Shown: piece by piece, positions 27,146-35,244 of the stretch
Layout: every line of letters starts with the position of its first letter
How positions within the stretch are numbered: position 1 is the first letter of the stretch
Notes under the pieces: model-generated
Database searches by the model: none
Told to the model about the DNA's origin: nothing
The model's input: the letters and a program-made list of their open reading frames with translations, nothing else
Program-made: the position numbers and the translations under genes
Assembly: GCA_021838635.1 (NCBI GenBank)
Contig: JAKCDC010000001.1
Location: 1 to 64,000, forward strand
Length of the DNA stretch: 64,000 nt
Source: Pseudomonadota bacterium
Lineage (GTDB): Bacteria; Pseudomonadota; Gammaproteobacteria; Steroidobacterales; Steroidobacteraceae
Direction: 5' to 3'

Positions 27146-27360
27146 CGCGAGTACGTCTTCGCTAGAGTGAAGATTGCGAACCGGCCGCGGCGCCCTTCGC
27201 CCGCGAAGGCACCCGGATATGCTGCGCTCATCCGCCATCGCCCGATCCCCCAAAGCGCCGCCCACGAGTCCCATATTGTGGGCTATGATTCCATCGATTG
27301 ATACTCCTTGCGACCCGGGCCGCACGCCCCGGGGGAACCGCGACGCGACTGGAGAGACTG
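27146..27360. promoter_or_regulatory. Divergent promoter region, GH78-like / GH42 operon
   Basis: The 215-bp intergenic stretch separates the leftward GH78-like gene and the rightward GH42-GH42-GH29-dehydrogenase operon. It includes the inverted repeat CCCA-TATTG-TGGG (27270-27282) and, next to it, a TATGAT stretch (27284-27289) that could be a -10 element for the rightward operon. A good -35 is not seen. GGAGAG at 27351-27356 is the ribosome-binding site for the first GH42 gene. Confidence 0.35.
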
Positions 27361-29451
27361 ATGCCGGCCAATGCTGCGAACCTTCGGGCCTTCTGCACTC
27401 TACGGCAGCCCCTGCGAGCTGTCCTGGCCTTCCTGGCGGCAGGTCTTGTGAGTGTGCCGCTCCTCGCGGCGGCACCGCCGCCGCTGCTGCTCGGTACCGC
27501 CTGGTACCCCGAGCAATGGCCTGAGGCGCGCTGGCCGAAGGATCTGGCGCTGATGCAGGCGGCGCATATCCGCGTGGTGCGGGTCGGGGAATTCGCCTGG
27601 AGCAGCCTGGAGCCGCATCAGGGCCAGTATCACTTTGGCTGGCTGGAGCGCGCCGTTGCAGAGGCGGCGCGTCATCACATCTACGTGGTGATCGGAACGC
27701 CGACGGCGGCGCCGCCGGCGTGGCTGACCAGCCGCTACCCGCAGACGCTGCGCGTACACGCCGATGGACGCCGCGCACAGCACGGCAATCGCCAGCAGTT
27801 CTCCTTTTCCAGTCCGCTGTACCGCAAGTTCTGCCGCGCCATCGCCACCCGACTGGCCCAGCATTTTGGCCACAACCCCGATGTGATCGGCTGGCAGATC
27901 GATAACGAGATGGGCCCACCGTCGTTCGACGCCGTGACGCGCCACCAGTTTCACGCCTGGCTGCGGCGCCGCTATCACACCGTGGCAGCCCTGAATCGCC
28001 ACTGGGCCACCGCGTACTGGAGCCAGACCTACCAGCACTTCAGCCAGGTGCCGATGCGCGCCACGAACGAGAACCCGGGGCTGCTCCTTGATTTCAAACG
28101 GTTCGTGACGGCAACGTGGGCGAGCTACGTGGCGAACCAGGTACAGGCGATCCGCCGCTTCGCCGCACCTGATCAGTTCATCACCACCAACACCACACAT
28201 TGGGGCGATCAGTTCAACCAGTACACCATCAGCCGCGAACTCACGCTCGCCGCCTGGGACGATTACATTCCGGAGGGCCGCTATCACTGGCTCGAGAACG
28301 GCGTACAGGACGATCTGGTGCGCGGCTACAAGCGGCGTGACTTCTGGGTCATGGAGACGCAGCCGGCGTTCGTGGATTGGGCGCCCGTGAACGCCGCTCT
28401 GCCCCCGTACGCGATGCGCGAGCTGGCCTGGCAGGACGTCGGTCACGGCGCCAACGCGGTGCTTTACTGGCAGTGGCGCAGCGCCCTGAACGGCCAGGAG
28501 CAGTACCACGGCACACTCGTCGGACCAGACGGGGAGCCGGTTCCCGCCTACCACGTGGTGCAGACGATCGGATCGCAGTTTGCGCTCGCCGGAGCAGCGC
28601 TGGCGGGCACCTCACCGCACAGTCGAGTCGCGCTGCTGCAGTCCTATGCGAGCCGCTGGGCGATCGACTTTCAACGCCAGACCGACCGCTTCGGGGTCGT
28701 GCGCGAGTTCACCGCGTTCTATCGCCCTCTCGAACGCTTCGCTCAATCCGTCGACGTAGTCTCGGCGCGCGCCCCGCTCGGCCGGTATCGGCTGGTGGTC
28801 GCTCCGGCACTGAACGTCCTGTCGCACGCCGAGGCCCATCACCTCGCGGCCTACGTACGCGCCGGAGGACATCTGGTTCTCGGCCCGCGCAGCGGCATGA
28901 AGGACTCCTTTGATGCGCTGTGGACCTCGCGTCAGCCCGGGCCTCTCGCGGCGCTGCTAGGCGGGCATGTGGAGCAGTTCTACTCGCTGCTGAAGCCCGT
29001 GGCGCTCACGGGCCGGTTCGGTGCCGGGCAGGCCTCCGTATGGGCCGAGACACTGCGCCCGCAGGCGAGCGACGTACAGGTTCTGATGCGCTACGGCGCG
29101 GGCAACGGCTGGCTCGAGGGCAAGCCCGCAATCATCACGCGACAGGTCGGCAAAGGCTCGATCACCTACATCGGCGCCTGGCTCGATCCGCCGCTGATGA
29201 GCACCGTCCTGGATGCTCTGGCGCGCGCCGCGCACGTTCACCCGCTGATCCGCGGCGTGGCGCGCAATGTGGAGGTCTGCGCGCGCACCGGTGAGGGAAA
29301 ACAGGTCTGGATTCTCATCAATCATGGTGCCAAGACGCACACGGTGCATCTGCCCGCACCGGCGAGTTCGTTGCTGAGCGGTGGTGCCCCACAACGCGAC
29401 GTCACGCTCGCGCCGCACGCGGTGAGCGTACTGTTGGCGGCGCGGTCATGA
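27361..29451 (+). CDS. GH42 beta-galactosidase-type enzyme A
   Basis: A 696-residue secreted enzyme with a hydrophobic signal region at about 20-40. GH42 features run through it: GTAWYPEQWPEARWPKDLALM at the start of the barrel, acid/base Glu183 in WQIDNEMG, and nucleophile Glu332 in WVMETQPAFVDW. The trimerisation and C-terminal beta domains follow. GH42 enzymes remove beta-galactose, and some remove alpha-L-arabinopyranose, from oligosaccharides; most are cytoplasmic, so a signal peptide is notable. I start at ATG 27361, which has GGAGAG upstream. Its stop overlaps the next gene by four bases. Confidence 0.88.
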   Translation: MPANAANLRAFCTLRQPLRAVLAFLAAGLVSVPLLAAAPPPLLLGTAWYPEQWPEARWPKDLALMQAAHIRVVRVGEFAWSSLEPHQGQYHFGWLERAVAEAARHHIYVVIGTPTAAPPAWLTSRYPQTLRVHADGRRAQHGNRQQFSFSSPLYRKFCRAIATRLAQHFGHNPDVIGWQIDNEMGPPSFDAVTRHQFHAWLRRRYHTVAALNRHWATAYWSQTYQHFSQVPMRATNENPGLLLDFKRFVTATWASYVANQVQAIRRFAAPDQFITTNTTHWGDQFNQYTISRELTLAAWDDYIPEGRYHWLENGVQDDLVRGYKRRDFWVMETQPAFVDWAPVNAALPPYAMRELAWQDVGHGANAVLYWQWRSALNGQEQYHGTLVGPDGEPVPAYHVVQTIGSQFALAGAALAGTSPHSRVALLQSYASRWAIDFQRQTDRFGVVREFTAFYRPLERFAQSVDVVSARAPLGRYRLVVAPALNVLSHAEAHHLAAYVRAGGHLVLGPRSGMKDSFDALWTSRQPGPLAALLGGHVEQFYSLLKPVALTGRFGAGQASVWAETLRPQASDVQVLMRYGAGNGWLEGKPAIITRQVGKGSITYIGAWLDPPLMSTVLDALARAAHVHPLIRGVARNVEVCARTGEGKQVWILINHGAKTHTVHLPAPASSLLSGGAPQRDVTLAPHAVSVLLAARS

Positions 29452-31565
29452 AGCGAGGTGCCTTGGTATCGCTCATGGCTGCCGCGCTGGGTGCCGCGGT
29501 GGTCCTAACCTCTGGCACACCCCGGGCACACGCCGCGAGTCCAGCAGCGCGCGCCTCCTCTCCCGCCGCGCACACCGCACTCGGCCGGCTCTGGCTGGGC
29601 GCGGCCTGGTACCCCGAGCAGTGGCCGGAATCGCGTTGGCCGAAGGACCTGGCGCTGATGCAGGCGGCCGGCATCAACGTGGTGCGCGTCGGAGAGTTCG
29701 CCTGGAGCACGCTCGAGCCGCACCAGGGCCAGTATCACTTCGGGTGGCTTAAGCGCGCGATCGCGGCGGCGGCCCGTCACCACATCTTCGTCGTCATCGG
29801 CACACCCACCGACGCCCCGCCGGCTTGGTTGACCAGCCGGTATCCGCAAGTCCTGCGCGTACATGCAGACGGACGCCGGGCGCAGCACGGCAACCGCCGG
29901 CAGTTTTCCTACGCGAGTCCGCTGTATCGGAGGTTCTGCCGCGACATCGTGACCCGCCTCGCCGAGCACTTCGGTCACAACCCCGACGTGATTGGCTGGC
30001 AGATCGACAACGAGTACACCAACGAGTCGTACGATGCCGGTACGCGCCGGCTGTTCCAACGGTGGCTGAAGCGCCGCTTCGGCACGCTGGCGGCCCTGAA
30101 CCGCGACTGGACGAGCGCGTATTGGAGCCAGACCTATACGGCCTGGCGACAGATTCCGCTGAATGCGAGACCCGGCAATCCGGGTTGGATGCTGGCGCAT
30201 CGGCAATTCGTGACCGCCACCTGGCTCGGCTTTCAGCGCAACCAGATCCAGGCGCTGCGCGCGCACATCGCGCCGCGCCAGTTCATCACCACGAACATCG
30301 GCGGGCTCGGCTGGAGCGACAACTGGGACCACTACGCGATCACCCGCCCGCTCGACATCGCCGCCTGGGATGACTACGTGGGCGAGGGCCAGCTCGACTT
30401 CTACCGCAACGGAGCGATGAGCGACTTCGTGCGCGGCTGGAAGCGCCAGGACTACTGGGTGATGGAAACGCAGCCCGGATTCGTCGATTGGGCACCGGTC
30501 AACAACTCGCTGGTCAAGGGCGGCGTGCGCGCCATGACCTGGGAGTCAATCGGGCACGGCGCTGATGCGGTGCTGTTCTGGCAGTGGCGCAGCGCGCTCG
30601 GTGGCCAGGAGCAGTACCACGGCGCGCTCGTGGGGCCGGACGGCAAGCCTGAACCGCTGTACGGTGAAGTGCAGCGCATCGGGCGCGAGTTCAAGCGGTG
30701 CTCGAAGCTCATCGCCGGCACCCGTCCGCGCTCGACGGTCGCCCTGCTGGTGTCATACGACAGCCGTTGGGCAATCGACTTCCAACGCCAGAGCGTCCGC
30801 TACCGCCAGCTGCAGGTGCTGCTCGATTACTACCGCCCGCTCGAGAACCTCACGCACGCGGTCGACATCGTCTCGGCTCGTGCTCCGCTCGCGCATTACC
30901 GAATCGTATTCGCGCCGAGCCTGAACGTGATTTCCAAGTCGCTGGCGCAGCATTTGCGCAACTACGTGCGCAGCGGCGGCGTGCTCGTCCTTGGGCCTCG
31001 CAGCGGCATGAAGGACCAGTACAATCGGCTCAATGTCGAGCGCCAACCGGGGCCTCTGGTACCATTGCTCGGCGGGCGCGTCCAACAGTATTACGCGCTG
31101 CTGAAACCTGTCGTCGTCAGCGGCGCGCTCGGCCGCGGTTCGGGGCGGATTTGGGCCGAAGCGCTGAGTCCGAAATCTGCGACGACACAGGTCCTGCTGC
31201 ACTACGGCGCCGGTAACGCTTGGCTCACCGGGCAGGCTGCGGCGATCGAGCACCGCTATGGGCGTGGTACGATCATTTACCTCGGTACGATCCTCAATCG
31301 GCGTTTGATGCACGCGTTCGTCGCACAACGCCTCGCCAGCGCCGGCGTGCACTCGCCCTTCGGGGTGCTGCCGGCGGGAGTCGAGCTGATGCGTCGCGTG
31401 GGAGAGGGCCGCGAAGTGGTGATCGTCATCAATCACGCTTCCGCCGCACGTACAGTGCAGCTCCCCTATGCCATGCGTGATGTGCTGCATCGCGGCCGCT
31501 CGCTGCGCGTGCTGCATCTTCGCCCGCAGGGCGTCGCGGTGCTGGAGCGCCCGTACCGCTTATGA
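29448..31565 (+). CDS. GH42 beta-galactosidase-type enzyme B (tandem paralogue)
   Basis: A 705-residue enzyme clearly related to the preceding one over its whole length. Shared stretches include AWYPEQWPE, RWPKDLALMQAA and EPHQGQYHFGWL. Glu189 (WQIDNEYT) and Glu340 (WVMETQPGFVDW) are the acid/base and nucleophile. The signal peptide covers about 1-29 (ending AHAA). The residue after the acid/base motif and several barrel loops differ from copy A (YTNES versus MGPPS), so the two probably differ in specificity and are not simple redundancy. Four-base overlaps with both neighbours indicate tight co-translation. Confidence 0.88.
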   Translation: MKRGALVSLMAAALGAAVVLTSGTPRAHAASPAARASSPAAHTALGRLWLGAAWYPEQWPESRWPKDLALMQAAGINVVRVGEFAWSTLEPHQGQYHFGWLKRAIAAAARHHIFVVIGTPTDAPPAWLTSRYPQVLRVHADGRRAQHGNRRQFSYASPLYRRFCRDIVTRLAEHFGHNPDVIGWQIDNEYTNESYDAGTRRLFQRWLKRRFGTLAALNRDWTSAYWSQTYTAWRQIPLNARPGNPGWMLAHRQFVTATWLGFQRNQIQALRAHIAPRQFITTNIGGLGWSDNWDHYAITRPLDIAAWDDYVGEGQLDFYRNGAMSDFVRGWKRQDYWVMETQPGFVDWAPVNNSLVKGGVRAMTWESIGHGADAVLFWQWRSALGGQEQYHGALVGPDGKPEPLYGEVQRIGREFKRCSKLIAGTRPRSTVALLVSYDSRWAIDFQRQSVRYRQLQVLLDYYRPLENLTHAVDIVSARAPLAHYRIVFAPSLNVISKSLAQHLRNYVRSGGVLVLGPRSGMKDQYNRLNVERQPGPLVPLLGGRVQQYYALLKPVVVSGALGRGSGRIWAEALSPKSATTQVLLHYGAGNAWLTGQAAAIEHRYGRGTIIYLGTILNRRLMHAFVAQRLASAGVHSPFGVLPAGVELMRRVGEGREVVIVINHASAARTVQLPYAMRDVLHRGRSLRVLHLRPQGVAVLERPYRL

Positions 31566-33322
31566 ACATTCCTTCCGTCTCCGTACTGGACGCGTCCCCT
31601 ATGCCCCATCTGCGCACAACCCCACGGCCGCGTAACCTCAGCGTGCGCCGTCACCTCTTCAGCCTGTCGCTGCTTGTGGCCGGATGCACCGTCGGTGTCC
31701 TGACGCCCGCCTGGGGCGCACGCGTTCCCACGGCTGCACACCAGGTGCGCAGCGTGCATACGTTCCCGCCACTGTGGGACGAGCCGAAGCACTACGAGCA
31801 GCTGCTGCACCAGCAGATGCGCAAGGTCGCTGCGACCGTGCGGCGCGGTCCGTTCAAGGCCAACTGGCACTCGCTCGAGGCGTACCACGTACCGCGCTGG
31901 TTCCGGAACGCGAAATTCGGCATCTTCATTCACTGGGGCGTGTTTTCCGTGCCGGCGTTCCAAAACGAATGGTACTCGCGGAACATGTACGTGAAGGGCT
32001 CCGCGGCGTACGAGTATCAGCGCGCGGTGTACGGTTCGCTCGCGAAGTTCGGTTACAAGAACTTCATCGCCCGCTTCACGATGGCCAAGTTCAACCCCCG
32101 GGCCTGGGCCGCGTTGTTCAAACAAGCCGGCGCGCGTTACGTTGTACCGGTTGCAGAGCACTGTGATGGATTTGCGGAATACAACTCGAAGTTCACCCTG
32201 TGGGATGCAGTGCGGATGGGACCGAAGCAGGACTTGGTCGGGGAACTTGAGAAGGCTGTACACGCCGACGGCATGCGCTTTGGCGTCTCCTCGCACCGGG
32301 CCGAGCACTGGTGGTGGTATCACCCGGGCACGAAGTATGACTCGGACGTCAACAATCCGCGCTACGCCGGATTGTACGGACCGGCTGAACCGATGCATCT
32401 GCCCGGTGATCACTCGCACGGGGAGCCGAACCCGAACCAGCTGCAGGACTGGTTACCGCCTTCCAAGGCTTTTCTCCAGGATTGGCTGGCGCGCAGCACC
32501 GAGCTGGTCGATGAGTACCACCCGGACTTCCTGTACTTCGACTGGTGGATCAATCAACCAGCGTTCGCTCCCTACCTGCAGCGCATGGCGGCGTATTACT
32601 ACGACGTTGCGGCCGCCCGGCATCAGGGAGTCGTATTGACCTATAAACTGCAGGCATTCGCGGCGGGTACGGCGGTCCTGGACATCGAGCGCGGCAAACT
32701 CGATACGCTGCGGCTGCGCCCGTGGGAGAGCGACACCTCGGTGAGCTTGGATTCCTGGGGCTACGTGCGCAATGACAAATATCGCTCGGCGCGCTCATTG
32801 CTCACCGATCTGATCGATATCGTGAGCAAGAACGGTGACATGTTGCTGAACATCGGTCCGCGCGCCAACGGGACGATTCCAGGGAAGGTGCGCCACATTC
32901 TGCTGCAGATGGGTGCGTGGCTGAAGGTCAACGGCGCAGCGATCTATGGGACACGGCCCTGGGTACTTTACGGTGAAGGTCCAACCCAGGCCCCGGCCGG
33001 CCGTGACAACGGCCAGCGGTATACGCCGGAGGATTTCCGCTTCACGCAGAAGGCCGGGACACTCTATGCGCTCGGGATGGTGCGGCCGCGAGACGGCAAG
33101 GCGCTGATCGAGACGCTCTACCGCGCCACACCGTATCTGCCGGGGCCGATCACGAGCGTCACGCTGCTTGGAGATCCAAACCCGATCAGATGGCGTCAGA
33201 GGCGCGCGGGCCTGAGCGTCACTCTGCCGCCGACCCGCGGCGGGATGCCCTATGCTTTGAAGATTCACACTCGTCCGGCCGTCGCCCCGACGCCGCATGC
33301 GCAGGTGTTTCATGCTGCTTGA
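31562..33322 (+). CDS. Alpha-L-fucosidase, GH29
   Basis: A 586-residue secreted hydrolase of the GH29 type. After a leader of about 52 residues with a hydrophobic core (LFSLSLLVAGCTVGVL) come the family landmarks WFRNAKFGIFIHWGVFSVPAF, YVVPVAEHCDGFAEYNS, FGVSSHRAEHWWW and DFLYFDWW, with Asp327 as the nucleophile. GH29 enzymes release alpha-L-fucose with retention. A conserved Cys sits in the leader (AGCT), so a lipoprotein is possible but the lipobox is imperfect. It is third in the GH42 operon, pointing to a fucosylated and galactosylated plant glycan such as xyloglucan, arabinogalactan or rhamnogalacturonan side chains. Confidence 0.88.
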   Translation: MNIPSVSVLDASPMPHLRTTPRPRNLSVRRHLFSLSLLVAGCTVGVLTPAWGARVPTAAHQVRSVHTFPPLWDEPKHYEQLLHQQMRKVAATVRRGPFKANWHSLEAYHVPRWFRNAKFGIFIHWGVFSVPAFQNEWYSRNMYVKGSAAYEYQRAVYGSLAKFGYKNFIARFTMAKFNPRAWAALFKQAGARYVVPVAEHCDGFAEYNSKFTLWDAVRMGPKQDLVGELEKAVHADGMRFGVSSHRAEHWWWYHPGTKYDSDVNNPRYAGLYGPAEPMHLPGDHSHGEPNPNQLQDWLPPSKAFLQDWLARSTELVDEYHPDFLYFDWWINQPAFAPYLQRMAAYYYDVAAARHQGVVLTYKLQAFAAGTAVLDIERGKLDTLRLRPWESDTSVSLDSWGYVRNDKYRSARSLLTDLIDIVSKNGDMLLNIGPRANGTIPGKVRHILLQMGAWLKVNGAAIYGTRPWVLYGEGPTQAPAGRDNGQRYTPEDFRFTQKAGTLYALGMVRPRDGKALIETLYRATPYLPGPITSVTLLGDPNPIRWRQRRAGLSVTLPPTRGGMPYALKIHTRPAVAPTPHAQVFHAA

Positions 33323-34073
33323 AGGTAAGCGAGTCCTGATTACCGGCGCCTCGCGCGGCATAGGCCGCGCCATCGCCGTCGAGTGTGCCCGTCAGGGGGC
33401 GGACGTGGCTCTCAATTGGTTCAAGGATCGAGCTGGCATCGAGGCGACGCTGGCTGAACTCGAACCGCTCGGGCGACGGGTCATCGAGGTCGAAGGCGAC
33501 GTCGCACGAGCGGAGTCGGCCGAGCAATTCGTGGCGTGCGCGGCGACTGCCCTCGGCAGTGTCGATGTGTTAGTGAGCAACGCAGGAATCTGTCCGTTTC
33601 ATGCGTTTCTCGATACCTCGGCGGAGGTGTTCGAGCGAACCATGGCGGTCAATCTGCACGGTGCGTACTACATGACACAGGCTGCCGCGCGGCAGATGCG
33701 GCAGCAAGGCCGGGGTGGCGCGCTGATAGCGGTCAGTTCGATCAGTGCGCTCGTCGGCGGCGGTATGCAGGCGCATTACACGCCCACCAAGGCGGGCGTG
33801 CACTCACTGATGCAGTCGTGCGCCATCGCACTGGGTCCGTACGGAATCCGCTGTAACTCGGTCATGCCGGGCACAATCGAGACCGATATCAATCGGGAGG
33901 ATTTGGCCGACCCCGTCAAACGAGCCTACATGGAGAGGCGCATTCCGCTCGGCCGACTCGGTGAGCCGCACGATGTGGCCGGATGCGTGGTGTTCCTCGC
34001 CTCGGATCTGGCCCGCTACGTGACGGGCGCGGCCGTTCTGGTCGACGGCGGGTTGTTCGTCAATCTGCAGTAA
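33312..34073 (+). CDS. L-rhamnose 1-dehydrogenase, SDR family (LRA1 function)
   Basis: A 253-residue short-chain dehydrogenase with TGASRGIG (10-17), VSNAGICPFHAFLD, SSISALVGG with the catalytic Ser, and HYTPTKAGVHSLMQSCAIALGPYGIRCNS with Tyr and Lys. The C-terminus is TGAAVLVDGGLFVNLQ. The VSNAGICPFHAF and HYTPTKAGVHS segments are what I know from bacterial L-rhamnose 1-dehydrogenases, which make L-rhamnono-gamma-lactone with NAD(P)+. ATG 33312 lies inside the end of the GH29 gene (11-base overlap) and gives the normal length. This is the first step of the route whose other genes are at 17-21 kb. L-fucose may be a side substrate. Confidence 0.85.
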   Translation: MLLEGKRVLITGASRGIGRAIAVECARQGADVALNWFKDRAGIEATLAELEPLGRRVIEVEGDVARAESAEQFVACAATALGSVDVLVSNAGICPFHAFLDTSAEVFERTMAVNLHGAYYMTQAAARQMRQQGRGGALIAVSSISALVGGGMQAHYTPTKAGVHSLMQSCAIALGPYGIRCNSVMPGTIETDINREDLADPVKRAYMERRIPLGRLGEPHDVAGCVVFLASDLARYVTGAAVLVDGGLFVNLQ

Positions 34074-34090
34074 CGCAGTCCCGGGAGAAT

Positions 34091-34122
34091 GCGCGGCGCC
34101 AGCATCCTGGCCGGCGCCGCGC
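34091..34122 (+). terminator. Strong hairpin after the L-rhamnose dehydrogenase gene
   Basis: GCGCGGCGCC (34091-34100) and GGCGCCGCGC (34113-34122) form a perfect 10-bp GC stem with a 12-base loop, 17 bases after the stop. It is followed directly by a G-run, not a T-run, so it is not a textbook intrinsic terminator. It stands between convergent genes and probably blocks read-through both ways. Confidence 0.55.
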
Positions 34123-34143
34123 GGGGGGGGGGGGGGGGGGGGG
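34123..34143. repeat. Homopolymer of 21 G
   Basis: An uninterrupted run of 21 G directly abuts the hairpin at 34091-34122, in the 83-bp gap between the dehydrogenase gene and the leftward beta-propeller hydrolase gene. The tract lies outside both coding regions. Such a run slips easily in replication and sequencing, so its true length is uncertain. It could also form a G-quadruplex. Confidence 0.9.
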
Positions 34144-34156
34144 CTGGAGAATCCGA

Positions 34157-35230
34157 TCAGCTCTTCCAGGGCCGCGACCGGGCCACGGTGATAGCTCGAT
34201 CGTCATGCGGCCATTTGCCGCTGACGCAGCAATAAAACTCATACAGCGTGTCGTCGGCATAAATCACCGACGGCTTGTGCGCGAAATCATCGTCGATCGA
34301 ACCCGGTGGTCCGGAATTCACCATGATTTCAGGCACTTTGGTCAGGTGATAAGGATCCTGGCCAAGGGCGAGCAGGTTGCGGGCATGTCCATCGTTGGCA
34401 AACCCGTAGTAGTACACGCCCCACCAAGGCCCCCAACGGACCACACACGGATCACTGGCGAAGCGTGCATCCCATGCCTTCGGACCGCCGTGGCGGAGCA
34501 CCGGATTGCCGGGATATCGAGTCCAGGTCTTCAGGTCTGGTGAAGTTGCGATGCCGATCTGCTCGTGCCAATCGCGCAGATGATTGGATTTTGCGTTGTA
34601 GAAGATATAGTAAAGACCGTGGTCGCGTACCAGGTACGCCTTGTAGAGTCCGCCGGCCTCCCAGGGCAACGACGGGTCGGGCGTCAGGACCGGATCGGTG
34701 ATATCCCAGTGCATCAGATCCTTGCTGAAGGCAAGGCCGATCACCCCGGGGCCTTGTTCGTAGCCCGGATGCGGACAGGCAAACCACGTAGCCACGTACT
34801 GGCCATCGACCTTGATCAGCGAGCCCCGTGAGTGCAATCCATCCTCACGCAGAATCGACATCATCGCGATGTTGTAGCGTGTGATTGGACTCTTCGGGTT
34901 GCGGTGGAGTATCTGCCCAACCCGCCGCCAGTGCTCCAGATCGTCGGATTCGGCGAGTCCGGTCTGATAACCGATGCCGTCAAATCCGATATAGGTCATG
35001 AAATAGCGCCCGTCGTGCTCGAACACGAACGGGCAATCGACCAGAAGACGGTCGAAACTCCCGGGCACGCCCGAGCGGGTGAGAATGCGCTGCTCGAGCT
35101 TGTAAGGCGTGCGAAACGGCGCAATGTCGGGCAGACGTGCGGTCGGTTTCCCGACCGCACGCCCCATCGACAAGCCCGCGCCCGTCGCCAACATCCCGGT
35201 AAGCAGATTCCGTCTCTGGTGATCGACCAT
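34157..35230 (-). CDS. Five-bladed beta-propeller glycoside hydrolase (GH43/GH130-like)
   Basis: A 357-residue protein with a twin-arginine-like leader (HQRRNLLTGMLATGAGLSMG). The body has the repeated blade pattern of five-bladed propeller hydrolases: DCPFVFEHDGRYFMTYIGFDG, TGLAESDDLEHW, GLAFSKDLMHWD, GLYKAYLVRDHGLYYIFYNA, IGIATSPDLKTW and KPSVIYADDTLYEFYC. Conserved Asp and Glu residues occur in these strands, but I cannot assign the catalytic pair or the exact family; GH43, GH117 and GH130 share the fold. It follows the TonB-dependent receptor gene by 14 bases, so it probably works on the same glycan in the periplasm, perhaps removing arabinose or another side sugar. Confidence 0.7.
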   Translation of the reverse strand: MVDHQRRNLLTGMLATGAGLSMGRAVGKPTARLPDIAPFRTPYKLEQRILTRSGVPGSFDRLLVDCPFVFEHDGRYFMTYIGFDGIGYQTGLAESDDLEHWRRVGQILHRNPKSPITRYNIAMMSILREDGLHSRGSLIKVDGQYVATWFACPHPGYEQGPGVIGLAFSKDLMHWDITDPVLTPDPSLPWEAGGLYKAYLVRDHGLYYIFYNAKSNHLRDWHEQIGIATSPDLKTWTRYPGNPVLRHGGPKAWDARFASDPCVVRWGPWWGVYYYGFANDGHARNLLALGQDPYHLTKVPEIMVNSGPPGSIDDDFAHKPSVIYADDTLYEFYCCVSGKWPHDDRAITVARSRPWKS

Positions 35231-35244
35231 GCGGGCGGGTCTCC

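Noticed and set aside
27146-27919. N-terminal extension of the GH78-type protein beyond ATG 27145
   Set aside because: The extra residues are Arg/Pro/Ser-rich, cover the next operon's promoter and first gene, and precede a clear signal peptide.
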